Positions 14,421 to 21,072 of a stretch of DNA of 41,439 bases are shown piece after piece. The stretch is from Candidatus Pacearchaeota archaeon (GTDB taxonomy: Archaea; Nanoarchaeota; Nanoarchaeia; Pacearchaeales; GW2011-AR1). A program made the position numbers and the translations under genes. The notes under the pieces are model-generated. The model made no database searches. It saw only the letters and a list, made by a program, of their open reading frames with translations, and had not been told where the DNA came from. The stretch's first letter is position 1, and every line of letters begins with the position of its first letter. The DNA lies in assembly GCA_023228245.1 (NCBI GenBank), contig JALOBN010000001.1:62908-104346 (forward strand). The letters are read 5' to 3'.

Positions 14421-15021
14421 AATTACCTCGTACGCCGGAATCTAATACACGCATAACTGGCCATTCTAATATGGCTCCACCTACTAAGTATCCTAAGATA
14501 ACAAAGATCTGTCCAATATGTTCCAATTCATTTGAAACTTTAAAGGGGTATCAGCGAGAGAAAACATTTTGTAACCGCACATGTCTTGGTAAGTCAAGAA
14601 TTGTAGATACACCAGAAAAACACATAAGCGGAAAACAAAGAGCAAGAGAGTATCGAAAAAACCATCCTGATTTGTATAGAAAATGTAAACAAAAACAGAT
14701 GAAGAAATTGAAGGAGAACAATCCTGCGCAACTAATATGCATGGAAGTAGGGAAGCGCGCCCGAAAGCGTGGCATTCCATTTGATCTCAAACCATCAGAT
14801 ATTATTGTTCCTAAGACATGCCCTATACTTGGGATTGATCTGAGCTTTGGGGTAGGTAGAGTTCATGATGCTTCGCCGTCGCTTGATAGAATCATTCCAG
14901 ATAAAGGTTACGTCAAAGGTAATTGTTTCGTCATCTCATCTAAGGCTAACAGAATGAAACAAGAGAACACGCTGGAGACGTTGGAGAAGATTGTGTTGTA
15001 CATTAAGGATAGACTGCCAGC
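14421..15021 (+). mobile_element. HNH homing-endonuclease insertion between 15032 gene and coaD
   Basis: About 600 bp in opposite orientation to all surrounding genes, bounded by ATAGCGTTCAT. Removing one repeat plus the insert would put coaD's ATG in a TAATG overlap with the gene at 15032-15208, the normal coupling in this operon. Confidence 0.55.
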
Positions 15022-15025
15022 ATAG
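14471..15025 (+). CDS. HNH homing endonuclease with zinc-finger N-terminus
   Basis: An N-terminal CPICSNSFETL...FCNRTC (about residues 14-38) is a phage-type zinc finger. A Lys/Arg-rich linker with a DNA-binding helix follows. The C-terminal SLDRIIPDKGYVKGNC and VISSKANRMKQ belong to the HNH-type module common in free-standing phage homing endonucleases. These cut DNA lacking the insert and spread their own gene. It stands alone on the plus strand in a minus-strand operon. It lacks a good ribosome site at ATG 14471. Confidence 0.8.
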   Translation: MAPPTKYPKITKICPICSNSFETLKGYQREKTFCNRTCLGKSRIVDTPEKHISGKQRAREYRKNHPDLYRKCKQKQMKKLKENNPAQLICMEVGKRARKRGIPFDLKPSDIIVPKTCPILGIDLSFGVGRVHDASPSLDRIIPDKGYVKGNCFVISSKANRMKQENTLETLEKIVLYIKDRLPA

Positions 15026-15032
15026 CGTTCAT
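15022..15032. repeat. 11-bp duplication flanking the HNH cassette, right copy
   Basis: ATAGCGTTCAT, identical to 14410-14420. It overlaps the TAG of the HNH gene and, on the minus strand, the stop region of the 15032-15208 gene. Confidence 0.6.
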
Positions 15033-15208
15033 TACCAACTCCATCCAGACTTTACTTCAAACGGGGCTTCTTTCCTGAGCTTCCAAGCTATCAATTTAAC
15101 CAATGATTTCTTGCTCATAGTATCCAGATCTTTGCGCAGACCTAAATACTTAGCAAAACGAATCAATGATAAGATATCCGATTCTCTCAGTTGATCTTTA
15201 TTGACCAC
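15032..15208 (-). CDS. Hypothetical protein, 58 aa, GTG start
   Basis: A helical, basic small protein (ESDILSLIRFAKYLGLRKDL, KKSLVKLIAWKLRKE) resembling a short DNA-binding SAP-like or HTH fold, not assigned. GTG 15208 is the only start after an in-frame TGA. Its TAA is followed by TGAACGCTAT, which matches coaD's start, so it was originally coupled to coaD. Confidence 0.6.
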   Translation of the reverse strand: MVNKDQLRESDILSLIRFAKYLGLRKDLDTMSKKSLVKLIAWKLRKEAPFEVKSGWSW

Positions 15209-15214
15209 GCAAAC

Positions 15215-15427
15215 TCATTCAGGGTTCAAATGTTCCTCGATCAAAATCAGAAGCTCTCGCGTGAAAGAACCAGGAATGAATGAGTGTATCGATTCCGCAG
15301 ACTCCCCGCCCTCAAACCACACATCGAGAACACCTTCACGATCAATTTCAAGCTTGGAAATTGATCGCAGAATTTCGATCACCTTCTCAGGCGAGTGACG
15401 ATCTGGGGGCGGTGCGCTATCGGTCAT
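15215..15427 (-). CDS. Hypothetical protein, 70 aa
   Basis: Acidic soluble protein starting MTDSAPPPD, with helix EKVIEILRSI and a DVWFEGGES turn. The ATG at 15427 lies 1 nt after the upstream stop, so the longer frame is rejected. Unrecognised. Confidence 0.65.
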   Translation of the reverse strand: MTDSAPPPDRHSPEKVIEILRSISKLEIDREGVLDVWFEGGESAESIHSFIPGSFTRELLILIEEHLNPE

Positions 15428-15428
15428 A

Positions 15429-15623
15429 TCAGTCCCTGTCCCACTCAGCTTTTGGAGTGGCATTTGTATAAGACTCGATAATGGTGTAGTAGACCGTAGA
15501 CATCAAGTCAGGTTGAATTGCATTCTTCACAACATTCTCCGCCTTCTCGCGCGTCGAACGTGTAGCAACAACAGACCACTCATCTTGCATCTCAATCTTA
15601 ACTACCTGGAATACTTTGATCAT
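15429..15623 (-). CDS. Hypothetical protein, 64 aa
   Basis: Alpha/beta product (FQVVKIEMQDEWSVVATRS, then a helix EKAENVVKNAI and strand VYYTIIESY). It overlaps the upstream gene stop by 4 nt. The pattern suggests a compact two-layer domain of unknown role. Confidence 0.65.
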   Translation of the reverse strand: MIKVFQVVKIEMQDEWSVVATRSTREKAENVVKNAIQPDLMSTVYYTIIESYTNATPKAEWDRD

Positions 15624-16192
15624 GGATACAAACTCCTAACTTCCGAACTGATTGCTTCAACCATCTCTACACTAAGTCCGTACTTCTCAGCGATCTTGGC
15701 AATGCCATCATTCACATGTTTGCTGAACGCTTCACCTTTAGCCCGTACATCGGCAATGTGCTCATCGTGCTTTCTCTTAGCATCAATCCAGCACTGCCCA
15801 CGTTCTGGTTCTAAACAATCAATCGGTACAGCCCCACAACCTCCTAGAAAGCTGTCCAAATGCAATGTCTGAATTTGGGCGTATGGAACATCTCCCTCTA
15901 CAATCTCATCTATGAAGCCAACCTCACCAACAAGATGTACGTGTTGATTCGGAGGTTGCTTTACGACCTTCACCAAATCCCCCGCGGAAAACTTCACAGT
16001 TTCCTTCGGTATCATTTCCTCCAAATCCTTCTCCTTGAACTCCTTGAATGGAACCTCTCCATCAGCTACCATCTCGTATACATGACCAACTGGAAATGCA
16101 ATTGATAGATGTGGACCAGGATACACCAGATGAACCATACTATCATCGGTTAGATTGCGAATGTATCCTATAGCTTTTGGTTTAGTAGACAT
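15620..16192 (-). CDS. Hypothetical protein with SH3-like core, 190 aa
   Basis: The middle (ETVKFSAGDLVKVVKQPP, GEVGFIDEIVEGDVPYAQIQ) has the strand-turn pattern of a KOW/SH3-like beta-barrel. The C-terminal third is a charged helical region (DEHIADVRAKGEAFSKHVND). ATG 16192 overlaps the TAA of the lipoprotein gene (TAATG), fixing the start. Confidence 0.65.
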   Translation of the reverse strand: MSTKPKAIGYIRNLTDDSMVHLVYPGPHLSIAFPVGHVYEMVADGEVPFKEFKEKDLEEMIPKETVKFSAGDLVKVVKQPPNQHVHLVGEVGFIDEIVEGDVPYAQIQTLHLDSFLGGCGAVPIDCLEPERGQCWIDAKRKHDEHIADVRAKGEAFSKHVNDGIAKIAEKYGLSVEMVEAISSEVRSLYP

Positions 16193-16437
16193 TAATACCA
16201 ATCCTTCTTGAGACATGTGAAACAAGAAGTCCCCGCACAACAAACCTTCAATCCACACCCGGTAATGAAGAAGGTAAACCCATCTTCGCTCCTGGACGTC
16301 ATCGTCACTTGCGCCGTTGGACAGTCTATCAAGTACCTACTCCACTTGGTTAGATGATCCTTCTGCGCTGCCATTTGTTGATCGGGCGTCAATTGCTGGC
16401 ACCCAAACAACATCAACCCAATCAACAAATGTTTCAT
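16192..16437 (-). CDS. Small lipoprotein, 81 aa
   Basis: MKHLLIGLMLFGCQQL is a minimal lipoprotein signal with Cys 13 as the lipidation site. Five more Cys residues near the end (TGCGLKVCC, SCFTC) could form disulfides. It is coupled by TAATG to the gene after it. Unknown role in the envelope. Confidence 0.7.
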   Translation of the reverse strand: MKHLLIGLMLFGCQQLTPDQQMAAQKDHLTKWSRYLIDCPTAQVTMTSRSEDGFTFFITGCGLKVCCAGTSCFTCLKKDWY

Positions 16438-16439
16438 AA

Positions 16440-16652
16440 CTACCTCTGACCAAAGCTTCGAGTGTCAATCGCAATAATGATGCCTTCTGGTACGTGCTTC
16501 AACATCACGTTCAACTTGTGATCGTCAAATAGCTTGCGCGCTATTCCTAAAGCATCATCAAGAGTTCCTTCGAATGGCTTGTTGTGCATGTACTCCCACT
16601 CAGTTCCCTGAAGGCCGCCACACCCACACCAATCATAGATAGTTATTTGCAT
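16440..16652 (-). CDS. Hypothetical protein, 70 aa
   Basis: The ATG at 16652 (MQITIYDWCGCGG) is preceded by GAGCGAT and overlaps the end region of the upstream tiny gene. The product has an N-terminal strand with CGCGG, a helix (DDALGIARKLFDDH) and a final strand GIIIAIDTRS. Unrecognised. Confidence 0.65.
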   Translation of the reverse strand: MQITIYDWCGCGGLQGTEWEYMHNKPFEGTLDDALGIARKLFDDHKLNVMLKHVPEGIIIAIDTRSFGQR

Positions 16653-16657
16653 ATCGC

Positions 16658-16780
16658 TCACAAAAATTTTGCCATAATAGACACACAAACAAAAATCCAA
16701 AAGATGATTAGAAATACCTTTTGCCGCTTCTCTTCTCTGTAAGCCTTTAGAATTCTGGCATCTATCTCTTCATTTGTCAT
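16658..16780 (-). CDS. 40-aa single-span membrane protein
   Basis: A charged N-terminus (MTNEEIDARILKAYREEKRQ) precedes one transmembrane helix (KVFLIIFWIFVCVSIMAKFL). It starts 1 nt after the release-factor stop codon, so it is co-transcribed with it. Confidence 0.65.
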   Translation of the reverse strand: MTNEEIDARILKAYREEKRQKVFLIIFWIFVCVSIMAKFL

Positions 16781-16781
16781 C

Positions 16782-17448
16782 TTACCACTCCCCTCTAGAC
16801 CACTTCGAGAGTTTCCATACCTTGCCAGTTCGATGGTCAGTTACCCGATCATCCTGTGCTCGATATGTCCGAACCTTGTCTCCGCGCATTCCACTGCCAA
16901 CCTGATCGCGCCGAGCCTTGTCCTGAGTGTTCTTGCTCATCTCTAAATTCTCAGAGTATATCTTCGCCGTCAATATTCGAACAGCCATCGAACGACTCTG
17001 GAATTGAGAACGCATATCCACACGGACAGTTACCCCAGTTGGAATGTGAGTTGCCGTTATGCATGACTCGGTCTTGTTCCGATGTTGCCCTCCAGGCCCC
17101 GAACCGCGAGATGGCTTGATCTCTATGTCCGATTCTGGAACACTAAAACTTCTTGGGACATCAGGATTCATCACCGCAACTGTTATCGTGGAGGTTTGCA
17201 CTCGTCCACGCTTCTCTGTTGGTGGTATTCGCTGATATCTGTGGCCTCCAGGTTCGTCTTTGAAAATAGTGCTGACCCTTTTGCCAGTCACTATCATCGA
17301 CAGATACCCAGGCCGAGAATCTATTACCTCCGCTTCAAAGACACTCCCGCCCAGCTACTCGCAGGTATGTTCCAGCGTGGTCCTCTACCAACAGCTTCGC
17401 ATCATCTCCACCTTCTGCCGCCCGTATCTCTATCACTATGCTTTCCAT
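16782..17448 (-). CDS. Class-I peptide-chain release factor lacking domain 1, with +1 frameshift
   Basis: ATG 17448 (AGGAG 7 nt upstream) encodes MESIVIEIRAAEGGDDAKLL and reaches a TGA after codon 37 (CTT TGA). Skipping one T joins the main frame (EAEVIDSRPGYLSMIV...) without alignment gaps against RF1/RF2. The product has 221 aa. It contains HRYQRIPPTEKRGRVQTS, with an RF1-type PxT tripeptide (PPT), and GSGPGGQHRNKTES, with the catalytic GGQ that triggers peptidyl-tRNA hydrolysis. Domain 1 is missing, as in PrfH-like factors, which rescue stalled ribosomes. The slip site has a Shine-Dalgarno-like GGGAG three bases upstream, as in prfB. The PxT motif predicts UAA/UAG reading, not UGA, so control would respond to the host RF2 level. 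Confidence 0.85.
17335..17352 (-). promoter_or_regulatory. Putative programmed +1 frameshift site (prfB-like)
   Basis: In minus sense: GGG CGG GAG TGT CTT TGA. GGGAG can pair with the 16S anti-Shine-Dalgarno, the gap to CTT is three bases, and CTT-TGA is the same slip pair as in E. coli prfB (AGGGGG UAU CUU UGA). Slipping to the TTT overlap gives GAA as the next codon. Confidence 0.7.
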
Positions 17449-17458
17449 TTCATTTCTC

Positions 17459-17472
17459 CTTCTTTGGTAATA
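17459..17472 (-). promoter_or_regulatory. TATATTACCAAAGAAG element before the release factor
   Basis: Minus-strand TATATTACCAAAGAAGGAG. The element runs directly into the AGGAG ribosome site of the release factor. Confidence 0.5.
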
Positions 17473-17476
17473 TAAC

Positions 17477-17602
17477 CTAAAGACACTCATCCCTACATTC
17501 ACGTCCTACTCTCTTACATTCCGCATGACAATCATCCCACGTTCGAGACGCAGCCCTGCAAATCTTCACCGCAGTATCATATGAAAAAAGAACCAAACTC
17601 AT
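17477..17602 (-). CDS. 41-aa Cys-rich protein
   Basis: Four Cys in the last 20 residues with the pattern C-x3-C-x6-C-x3-C (CHAECKRVGRECRDEC), a twin CX3C helical hairpin; a fifth Cys lies earlier. Twin CX3C motifs bind metals or form two disulfides. The start overlaps the upstream stop (ATGA), and it ends just before the release-factor leader. Confidence 0.6.
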   Translation of the reverse strand: MSLVLFSYDTAVKICRAASRTWDDCHAECKRVGRECRDECL

Positions 17603-17721
17603 GAATTCTTCTTCAAGTAATCATACCCCGCCGCTCCAATCAATGCTCCAATAACACCACGGAAGCCAAAGATTACCTATGCGAATAATCCAATGATAAC
17701 GTACTTTGCCAAATTTGCCAT
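17599..17721 (-). pseudogene. Small glycine-rich membrane protein with in-frame TAG
   Basis: ATG 17721 (AAGG upstream) reads MANLAKYVIIGLFA, then TAG at 17679-17677, then the same frame continues VIFGFRGVIGALIGAAGYDY to TGA at 17599, which overlaps the next ATG. Together they form a natural two-helix, Gly-rich membrane protein of 40 residues. The TAG may be a point mutation, an error or a readthrough site. It lies beside a release factor predicted to read UAG. Confidence 0.5.
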
Positions 17722-17762
17722 ATCCTTAACCTTTATTCCTGATGATCGTCAGAATTCATGAG

Positions 17763-18209
17763 CTACCTTCTTCCCACCTTAGATAGATGAGATAACGCTT
17801 CCACCTCAGCCTCAAAGTCCTCTAATGATAACCTACCGTCGATCAGCTGTTTTTTTATTTCCTCACAATAGTTCAACTTCTCTCGGTATTTAGCCCTTCT
17901 TTTTGGGCCTGGAAGATATCTATACGGAACCTGGTAGGAGGCAAAATATATAAGGAACGCACCCACCCCCACAACACTCATTAGCACGGACCACGCCAAA
18001 TCTTTGATCACCCAGTTGAAAATGGTCAGGCCCACCATTAGAATACAGTAAAATAGGAACACAAAACGATCAATGCTGTACCAAAGCCCGATTCGCTTTG
18101 AGTAGAAATATACAAGTTCATCTAATTTAACAAGAGGCTTATGCCAATTAACAAGAGGCTTATGCCAAGCTAGGTCAGGGGTACTAATGTGTCTTATCTC
18201 AGATGTCAT
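17763..18209 (-). CDS. Two-span membrane protein with in-frame 7-residue duplication
   Basis: Two helices (RFVFLFYCILMVGLTIFNWV and LMSVVGVGAFLIYFASY) are followed by a charged, SHOCT-like helical tail (LIDGRLSLEDFEAEVEAL). Near residues 15-28 HKPLVNW is duplicated because of an exact 21-nt tandem repeat. Similar tails occur in small membrane-anchored proteins. Function unknown. Confidence 0.7.
   Translation of the reverse strand: MTSEIRHISTPDLAWHKPLVNWHKPLVKLDELVYFYSKRIGLWYSIDRFVFLFYCILMVGLTIFNWVIKDLAWSVLMSVVGVGAFLIYFASYQVPYRYLPGPKRRAKYREKLNYCEEIKKQLIDGRLSLEDFEAEVEALSHLSKVGRR
18127..18168. repeat. 21-nt exact tandem duplication
   Basis: Two adjacent identical 21-nt units (18127-18147 and 18148-18168), each beginning TTAACAAGAGGC, lie in frame within the 17763-18209 gene. 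This looks recent. Confidence 0.8.
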
Positions 18210-18289
18210 CTGAACTCCGGGTCTTCACCAATACTTCCATCATAACTTAATCTTCTGTTTACTTCAACACAAACTTTCGAGGGAACCAA
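18206..18289 (-). CDS. Possible 27-aa ORF with TTG start, or readthrough tail
   Basis: Directly after the TGA of the lipoprotein gene, the same frame opens with TTG and codes VPSKVCVEVNRRLSYDG to a TGA overlapping the next ATG. An alternative reading (+1 frame) continues the lipoprotein with CDWFPRKFVLK, an ending seen in related small Cys-rich phage proteins. Confidence 0.35.
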   Translation of the reverse strand: MVPSKVCVEVNRRLSYDGSIGEDPEFR

Positions 18290-18448
18290 TCACATCGCCT
18301 TACACCTAGCGATGTGTCCGCAATCTCCGCACGTCTTGCCTTTCGGCAATTGCATGCAAGTCTCTTCAGTACAGCCTTTGCCATACTTCTTATCAACGCA
18401 GCAGCCTAACATACTCAAAATCGACAATACCATTACGATATAACCCAT
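18290..18448 (-). CDS. Small Cys-rich lipoprotein, 52 aa
   Basis: From ATG 18448: signal MGYIVMVLSILSMLGC with lipobox Cys 16, then KGCTEETCMQLPKGKTCGDC and ARCKAM. The C-T-x-x-TCM-LP-G-KTCGDC-H pattern is a recurrent phage orphan family of small Cys proteins that usually end with CDWxPxxF. That ending is present here in the +1 frame (to TAA at 18259), so a one-base shift is possible. It overlaps the upstream gene end. Confidence 0.65.
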   Translation of the reverse strand: MGYIVMVLSILSMLGCCVDKKYGKGCTEETCMQLPKGKTCGDCGHIARCKAM

Positions 18449-18687
18449 TTCATAATCTTCAACATCACCAATATCACATATGCCTGCCAAAACCCAACCG
18501 CCGGCACACTTGGGAACAAATCAATAAAACAGTTGTTCCATAACCACTGTATCGGTAATGCCAACACCAATCCAAACATAATGGCATTTGCAATCCCCCC
18601 AATTACTATAGATAATATCCCAACGATAAATTGGGCTCCCGTCTTAAATGTGCGGTGAATTACAGACGGCCGATACTCATTATACAT
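18433..18687 (-). CDS. Membrane protein, 84 aa
   Basis: Hydrophobic segments around residues 18-45 (FIVGILSIVIGGIANAIMFG, LVLALPIQWLW) and 67-83. ATG 18687 follows a TTTTACCAAAGGAC element by 5 nt. Gly residues in the first helix suggest packing. Unknown function. Confidence 0.65.
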   Translation of the reverse strand: MYNEYRPSVIHRTFKTGAQFIVGILSIVIGGIANAIMFGLVLALPIQWLWNNCFIDLFPSVPAVGFWQAYVILVMLKIMKWVIS

Positions 18688-18692
18688 ATTTT

Positions 18693-18704
18693 TGTCCTTT
18701 GGTA
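18693..18704 (-). promoter_or_regulatory. TTTTACCAAAGGAC element
   Basis: Minus-strand TTTTACCAAAGG immediately before ATG 18687; one base differs from the usual AAAGAAG end and gives a better ribosome site (AAAGGA). Confidence 0.45.
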
Positions 18705-18764
18705 AAACAACTAACGTAATCCATTTCTCTGAATCAACTAATGCTTCCTTATCCTGGTCATTAC

Positions 18765-19151
18765 TTATCCCCCTTCAGATACCTGACCCAACATCTCCCG
18801 AGCCTTTCCCAAAGCTTCCCTCAATACCTCATTCTCCCCACTCAAATCCGGCGCATCTACCATCCCTTTATAACACTTGTAGACAATCCACCCACATGCC
18901 ATCGAAATCCCAACTACCGAAAATACCGATAGGATCAATTGGTATGGATGGAATATCAATCTAGAATCTCCACAGAGAACAATTACAAGAGATACCCAAT
19001 GAGCTAAACAATACGGACATGAAAATAGATTGCCTAGAAATTCTCCCCTATTCCACATCCAATCTCTCAACCACCCAAATAAACTACCACGAGTGATCGT
19101 TACCACAATAACCCCAACCACTAATCCTAGTTCCAATAGTTTGTACATCAT
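18765..19151 (-). CDS. DUF1360-like membrane protein
   Basis: The LFSCPYCLAHWVSLVIV segment (about residues 43-58) is the DUF1360 hallmark (CPYCLxxW) and is flanked by hydrophobic helices. The C-terminal 35 residues are a cytoplasmic charged helix (GENEVLREALGKAREML). DUF1360 proteins are small integral membrane proteins of unknown function, found in Bacillus and in phages. Confidence 0.75.
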   Translation of the reverse strand: MMYKLLELGLVVGVIVVTITRGSLFGWLRDWMWNRGEFLGNLFSCPYCLAHWVSLVIVLCGDSRLIFHPYQLILSVFSVVGISMACGWIVYKCYKGMVDAPDLSGENEVLREALGKAREMLGQVSEGG

Positions 19152-19377
19152 TTCAGATTCCAGTCGAGAACCCTTACCAACATCCCGTAATTCCGGGGCT
19201 AAAAGGGGGATCTTTTTTTCTTGTCCTTAATATTAAGATCTTAATATTTTCAGATCTTAATATTTAAAAATAGAATTAATAAACATCAATTGCGACGTAG
19301 GAGCAATTGATCGCTGGGTTTAGAGCATGTTTTTACCAAAGAATGGGGTTTATATTACCCAAATTTAGTTTGTGTTA
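19152..19377. promoter_or_regulatory. 226-nt AT-rich intergenic control region
   Basis: It holds a perfect 20-bp palindrome AATATTAAGATCTTAATATT (19229-19248) followed by a repeated right half (AGATCTTAATATTT, 19252-19265), an inverted repeat TCAATTGC / GCAATTGA with a 9-nt spacer (19286-19310), and a TTTTTACCAAAGAA element (19330-19343). It probably regulates the DUF1360 gene and may end the transcript of the upstream 19378 gene. No coding frame is convincing. Confidence 0.5.
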
Positions 19378-19785
19378 TTATCCCAAATCTTTCATTATGG
19401 CATCCAGCGCATCTTCTGTCTTCAGATCCTCAGATCGAAAATCCTTCAACTGCCTTTCAAGAGCTGTAAGTTTCTTCCTCTCAATATCCCACTTAAGAAT
19501 CTCCACACGAAGCTTTAGATCAGCCAGTGCATCATCAATATCTGTCCCCGCAACCTCCACCGCTAATCCCAAAAACTCACATGCCTTCTCATAAGAACCT
19601 TTCCTCATAAGAAGACCGGCAGCAAGAGAAATACAAACCTCAATAGATGAGATCGTATTGATGTTCTTCTCTTCAATTACCCCGTTAGTTCGCCAAACTG
19701 CCCGAGGCTTCGTTCCCATCTGCTCCTTCTTCGTCTCAATGGTTTGAAGAAGGGCTTTGATCTTTGCGTCATTTTGAGTTGCCAT
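19378..19785 (-). CDS. Hypothetical helical protein, 135 aa
   Basis: Almost entirely helical and charged, with a central AAGLLMRKGSYEKACEFLGL segment and a coiled-coil end (KLTALERQLKDFRSED). The layout resembles the plus-arm protein at 26792-27304 (AVAGGLRVAVEMAERGEHEKA), suggesting distant relation. ATG 19785 lies 2 nt after the upstream stop. Confidence 0.65.
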   Translation of the reverse strand: MATQNDAKIKALLQTIETKKEQMGTKPRAVWRTNGVIEEKNINTISSIEVCISLAAGLLMRKGSYEKACEFLGLAVEVAGTDIDDALADLKLRVEILKWDIERKKLTALERQLKDFRSEDLKTEDALDAIMKDLG

Positions 19786-19786
19786 A

Positions 19787-20860
19787 TTATATCCTTATGT
19801 CGATTCCTGTGCCTGCCGGCGTTTTAACCTTCAACTTGTAGAACTTAAACTTCTTCAATTCATCCCACCCAATTGATCTCTTTTCACAATTTGCAATGGA
19901 TGGTACCTCTACCTTGTTGTCCTTCATCTCAGGTACAAAGGCTGCGGACTTCTGAATCGAATACCCGGAAGTAGAACCTAGATAATTCCAACTTCGACGA
20001 ATATGAATCACGTGATACTTACTGCCATCCTCTGAGACTAGGAATTTACCCATTATATGTTCTTCATCCGGTATCATCTCTCGTAAACTGTACCCCACTA
20101 TCTCCCCATACCACTTCGATGCCTTGAACTTATCTAACTCGTCAGGAAATGTAGGTAACGCAGCAGGAGATACTGCCTCTGCCAACCGCGTAAATCCACT
20201 ATCAACTATGTACGGTGAGTTGAACTCCAAGTCCCCATTTTGGTCCAAGTCCAAAAAGATGTGCCGGTTCCCTATCGGTGTGAACCCCGTCCAACTATTC
20301 GTTGTACTGTATGGATACTTCCCTAAGTACAATACGTTGGTCCCATTCTTCATCCGATAAGTAAACCCTGCCTTAACATCCTTCGCCCCAATCTTCTTGC
20401 TCTGCCGCGCCGTATGCTCAGTACATAAACCATACTCTGCACTGTCTACAGGTAACAATACCAGCTCCGTACCTTCCCATGCATACACAAACTCACCCTC
20501 AAGACCCTTGCCCTTGATTGATGAACTCTCTTGTAGGATGAATAGAAGATTGGCTACCGATATCTCAAACTCAAAATCCCGCGGATCATATACCCGGATG
20601 TACTCATTCCTAGCGTTAGAACTCCAAGACCCACGAACCCCTCCTACACCTCGGTTCAATACAAACCCAGATAAAGGCTCGTTCGTAAATTCCTTGGCCG
20701 CTATCTTCTTGTCCCGCCACCCCTCCCATGACTTCTCCTTGCGAAGTACTCCCTTGTTGTCGAAATAGATGACGTAAGCCAGCCTCTTCGTATACGTATC
20801 TTCTCGCTTCTGATACCCTACCTTTATCTTGGCGGGTACGAACATCTGGCTATTACTCAT
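19787..20860 (-). CDS. Conserved phage hypothetical protein, 357 aa
   Basis: MSNSQMFVPAKIKVGYQKRE, DTYTKRLAYVIYFDNKGVLR, KEKSWEGWRD and GKGLEGEFVYAWEGTELVLL are blocks I recall from an orphan family found in many large phages; no function is known to me. Beta-rich, intracellular. ATG 20860 is preferred because the longer TTG start at 20887 only translates the upstream TTTTACCAAAGAAG element. Confidence 0.75.
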   Translation of the reverse strand: MSNSQMFVPAKIKVGYQKREDTYTKRLAYVIYFDNKGVLRKEKSWEGWRDKKIAAKEFTNEPLSGFVLNRGVGGVRGSWSSNARNEYIRVYDPRDFEFEISVANLLFILQESSSIKGKGLEGEFVYAWEGTELVLLPVDSAEYGLCTEHTARQSKKIGAKDVKAGFTYRMKNGTNVLYLGKYPYSTTNSWTGFTPIGNRHIFLDLDQNGDLEFNSPYIVDSGFTRLAEAVSPAALPTFPDELDKFKASKWYGEIVGYSLREMIPDEEHIMGKFLVSEDGSKYHVIHIRRSWNYLGSTSGYSIQKSAAFVPEMKDNKVEVPSIANCEKRSIGWDELKKFKFYKLKVKTPAGTGIDIRI

Positions 20861-20870
20861 AATAAATATC

Positions 20871-20883
20871 TTCTTTGGTAAAA
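20871..20883 (-). promoter_or_regulatory. TTTTACCAAAGAAG element
   Basis: Minus-strand TTTTACCAAAGAA, 10 nt before ATG 20860. Confidence 0.5.
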
Positions 20884-20907
20884 TCAACTATTCAAAACCA
20901 ACCAACA

Positions 20908-21072
20908 TCAATACTTACATGGATCGTAGCGCTCAGGAACCTTCTTCCTAAGCAATTCATCTATCTCACCAAGTAGGTCGTCTATCTTCGGTGCCTTAAT
21001 CTCAGGAGAGGGAGTGTGAGCTACAGGTACTCGATGCTGCTCCTTCTTCCTCTCTCTAATTTCCTCTAACAT
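20908..21072 (-). CDS. 54-aa protein with acidic LLGEIDELL helix
   Basis: Overlaps the stop of the upstream gene and starts after AATGTC. The second half, KIDDLLGEIDELLRKK, resembles the DLLDEIDxxL helix of prokaryotic ubiquitin-like proteins (Pup, UBact), but the end is DPCKY rather than GGQ/GGE, so this may be chance. Otherwise unrecognised. Confidence 0.55.
   Translation of the reverse strand: MLEEIRERKKEQHRVPVAHTPSPEIKAPKIDDLLGEIDELLRKKVPERYDPCKY

Noticed and set aside
17463..17472. phiKZ-like early promoter TATATTAC
   Set aside because: The string occurs only once among the element copies, so it is better seen as part of the TTACCAAAGAAG element.
18688..18764. Upstream open extension of the 18433-18687 protein
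   Set aside because: It looks protein-like for 26 codons but has no start codon, and such a run without stops is common by chance.
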